DNA of 64,000 bases from Coriobacteriia bacterium (GTDB lineage: Bacteria; Actinomycetota; Coriobacteriia; Anaerosomatales; Anaerosomataceae): positions 175,013 through 239,012 of the forward strand of contig JAUSBK010000013.1 in the NCBI GenBank assembly GCA_030652115.1, read 5' to 3'. Numbering within the stretch: the first letter of the stretch is position 1; the number at the start of each line of letters is the position of its first letter. A program made the translations under genes and the position numbers. The notes below the pieces were generated by a model. That model ran no database searches. It was not told where the DNA came from and worked only from the letters and a program-made list of their open reading frames with translations. Shown here in pieces: positions 62,645 through 64,000 of the stretch.

Positions 62645-64000
62645 GTGCTAGCGCAACTGAGACACCACATCGCTTTCGCGACCCTTTTGGCGCTTCTTGT
62701 AGCCGTGGTCCCGCTCGCTGCACCGGCCCTTTCGGCCGAGGCGGCTCCGCTCGCCGCTGACGCAGTCATCTCGGCGGGCGTCACCACCGGCGCCCTGCGC
62801 TCGGTCGCCTTCGTGAGCGCGACCACGGGCTTCGCAGCGGCCGACAACGGCGTCATCGTCAAGACGACCGACGGCGGCGAGTCCTGGACGCAGGTCCGCG
62901 CAGCTGATGCGTACACCTTCCGCGGAATCGACTTCTGGAGCGCGAGCACGGGCGTGGCGGTGGACCACTATGGCAAGGTCGCCTCCACGACTGACGGTGG
63001 CGATACGTGGACGAACGTTGACTTCAACCCCTATCCCACCATGGACGGCGGCCTCGTCAACCCCGCCACCAGGACGCACAATGACGTCGCCTGTCTCTGG
63101 GGCGGTATGACGGCCATGACCGCGGCAGGAGACGATGCGCCATTTGACGGCACGTGGACCGGCGGGACCTCCATGGGGACTTCGGGGAACCTGCGCTACT
63201 GGGGAAGCCCCCTCACCGAGACCAAGCCGCACCGCTATCTTATCGTCGATCAGTACTACGACGTCGGCCGAGGCGAGCTCCTGGATGTCGAGTACGTGGG
63301 AACGACGATCTGGGCCTCGGGCATCGACTACTGGACGCTCGACGGCGCCAATCCGTCGAAGTACCCGCTCTTCAAGTCCACCGACGGTGGCATCAACTAC
63401 ACGAAGGTGTCCTTCGGCACCACCGACCTGCGTTTCGAGGGCATCTCGTTCGGTAGCGCCACGGCGGGTATCACCGTGGGCCAGCTCGTGGGCGGCAACC
63501 GGAGGGCGTACTTCACAACTGACGGCGGCACCGCCTGGACGTCGGCGACCACACTGCCGGGGACGGCGGTGCTGAACGCCGTTGACATGAGTTCCGCCAC
63601 CCAGGCCTGGGCCGTCAGCGGCGACGGCACCATCATCCGGACCACCGACGGCGGCGCCAACTGGACCGCGTGCACGATCACCGGTGGCAACCCGTACCCG
63701 CTGTACGACGTCGAGTTCATCCCAGGCACGACCACCGGTTGGGCGGTCGGTGCGTCGGGGACCGTGCTCCTCACGAGCGATGGGATCACCTGGCGTCAGC
63801 CGACCGGCCCGCCCAATACCGCTCCGGTGGCCACAGCCGATTCCTACACCACCGCCGAAGACACCGCGAAGGTCGTGGTCGCGCCCGGCGTGCTCGGCAA
63901 CGACACTGATGCCGACGGCGACACGCTCACCGCGATCAAGGTCGCGAATCCGTCGAACGGGTCCGTGACGCTCAACAGCAACGGATCTTTCACCTACACC
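62645..64000 (+). CDS. Secreted BNR/YCF48-like propeller protein with cadherin-like repeat (3' end cut)
   Basis: The frame runs from GTG 62645 to the window edge (452 codons). A signal peptide ends about LSAEA (residue 33). Repeated units follow with the sialidase/YCF48 signature: [58 protein letters not shown]. The last part seen ([21 protein letters not shown]..., [18 protein letters not shown]) is a cadherin-like/Big repeat. It is probably a large surface protein. The GTG start follows GAGGTACCT and lies 27 bp after the NHL gene. Confidence 0.85.
   Translation, partial: MLAQLRHHIAFATLLALLVAVVPLAAPALSAEAAPLAADAVISAGVTTGALRSVAFVSATTGFAAADNGVIVKTTDGGESWTQVRAADAYTFRGIDFWSASTGVAVDHYGKVASTTDGGDTWTNVDFNPYPTMDGGLVNPATRTHNDVACLWGGMTAMTAAGDDAPFDGTWTGGTSMGTSGNLRYWGSPLTETKPHRYLIVDQYYDVGRGELLDVEYVGTTIWASGIDYWTLDGANPSKYPLFKSTDGGINYTKVSFGTTDLRFEGISFGSATAGITVGQLVGGNRRAYFTTDGGTAWTSATTLPGTAVLNAVDMSSATQAWAVSGDGTIIRTTDGGANWTACTITGGNPYPLYDVEFIPGTTTGWAVGASGTVLLTSDGITWRQPTGPPNTAPVATADSYTTAEDTAKVVVAPGVLGNDTDADGDTLTAIKVANPSNGSVTLNSNGSFTYT

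Noticed and set aside
1..64000. CRISPR arrays, tRNA or rRNA genes, insertion sequences, phage genes
   Set aside because: No regularly spaced direct repeats, no tRNA-like T-arm in the few intergenic gaps, and no transposase or integrase motif in any strong reading frame.

Overview
This is a high-GC bacterial window with compact operons, many GTG/TTG starts, strong Shine-Dalgarno sites and frequent 4-bp GTGA/ATGA stop-start overlaps. Twin-arginine selenocysteine formate dehydrogenases, five multiheme c-type cytochromes, lipoproteins, NifX/MinD-ferredoxin proteins and B12 uptake point to an anaerobic, respiring, Gram-positive-type actinobacterial lineage. My best guess is Coriobacteriia-like; this is inference from gene content, and no marker gene was compared.

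Layout. 0-4 kb: a cut secreted protein, a sensor kinase split into two genes, and a divergent LytTR response regulator. 4-10.4 kb: a lipid-flavoured locus (GNAT-type N-acyltransferase, LpxL/PatA-like acyltransferase, CDP-alcohol phosphatidyltransferase, patatin, a CcmC-like membrane protein, a serine-palmitoyltransferase/BioF-family enzyme). 10.4-14.6 kb: a cobalamin riboswitch with terminator, then BtuF-BtuC-BtuD (BtuD carries an extra C-terminal domain) and CobO. 14.6-18.2 kb: an MBL hydrolase, a small membrane protein, glutaredoxin, a ferredoxin-thioredoxin-reductase/Rieske fusion and an 8-haem cytochrome. 18.2-25.2 kb: FdhE, a selenocysteine peroxiredoxin lipoprotein, a thioredoxin lipoprotein, and formate dehydrogenase 1 (FdhABC, Sec in FdhA). 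25.8-30.3 kb: a CBS protein, tilS, hpt, ftsH. 30.4-33.5 kb: PadR regulator, two NifX-like proteins and two MinD-ferredoxin ATPases. 33.5-44.4 kb: cofactor operon folE-folP-folK-panBC-nadABC, then dedA, birA, bioY (with a BirA-type operator) and slyD.

44.5-62.6 kb holds an electron-transfer locus in two parallel modules. Module A is a b-type cytochrome, three multiheme cytochromes (7, 13 and 20 haem motifs), a TPR protein and an NHL propeller protein. Module B follows a promoter, a palindrome, a molybdenum-cofactor-riboswitch-like leader and a terminator. It encodes a second selenocysteine formate dehydrogenase with a roughly 290-residue insertion that looks like a beta-propeller, its Fe-S subunit, a 6-haem cytochrome, a multispanning membrane protein, a TPR-like lipoprotein and a second NHL protein. 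The window ends inside a secreted BNR/YCF48-like protein.

Three UGA codons are read here as selenocysteine (19531, 24568 on the minus strand, 53894). Each sits at the expected catalytic residue and is followed about 10-12 nt later by a SECIS-like hairpin. Ordinary gene calling would split all three genes. No tRNA, rRNA, CRISPR array, insertion sequence or phage gene was seen.
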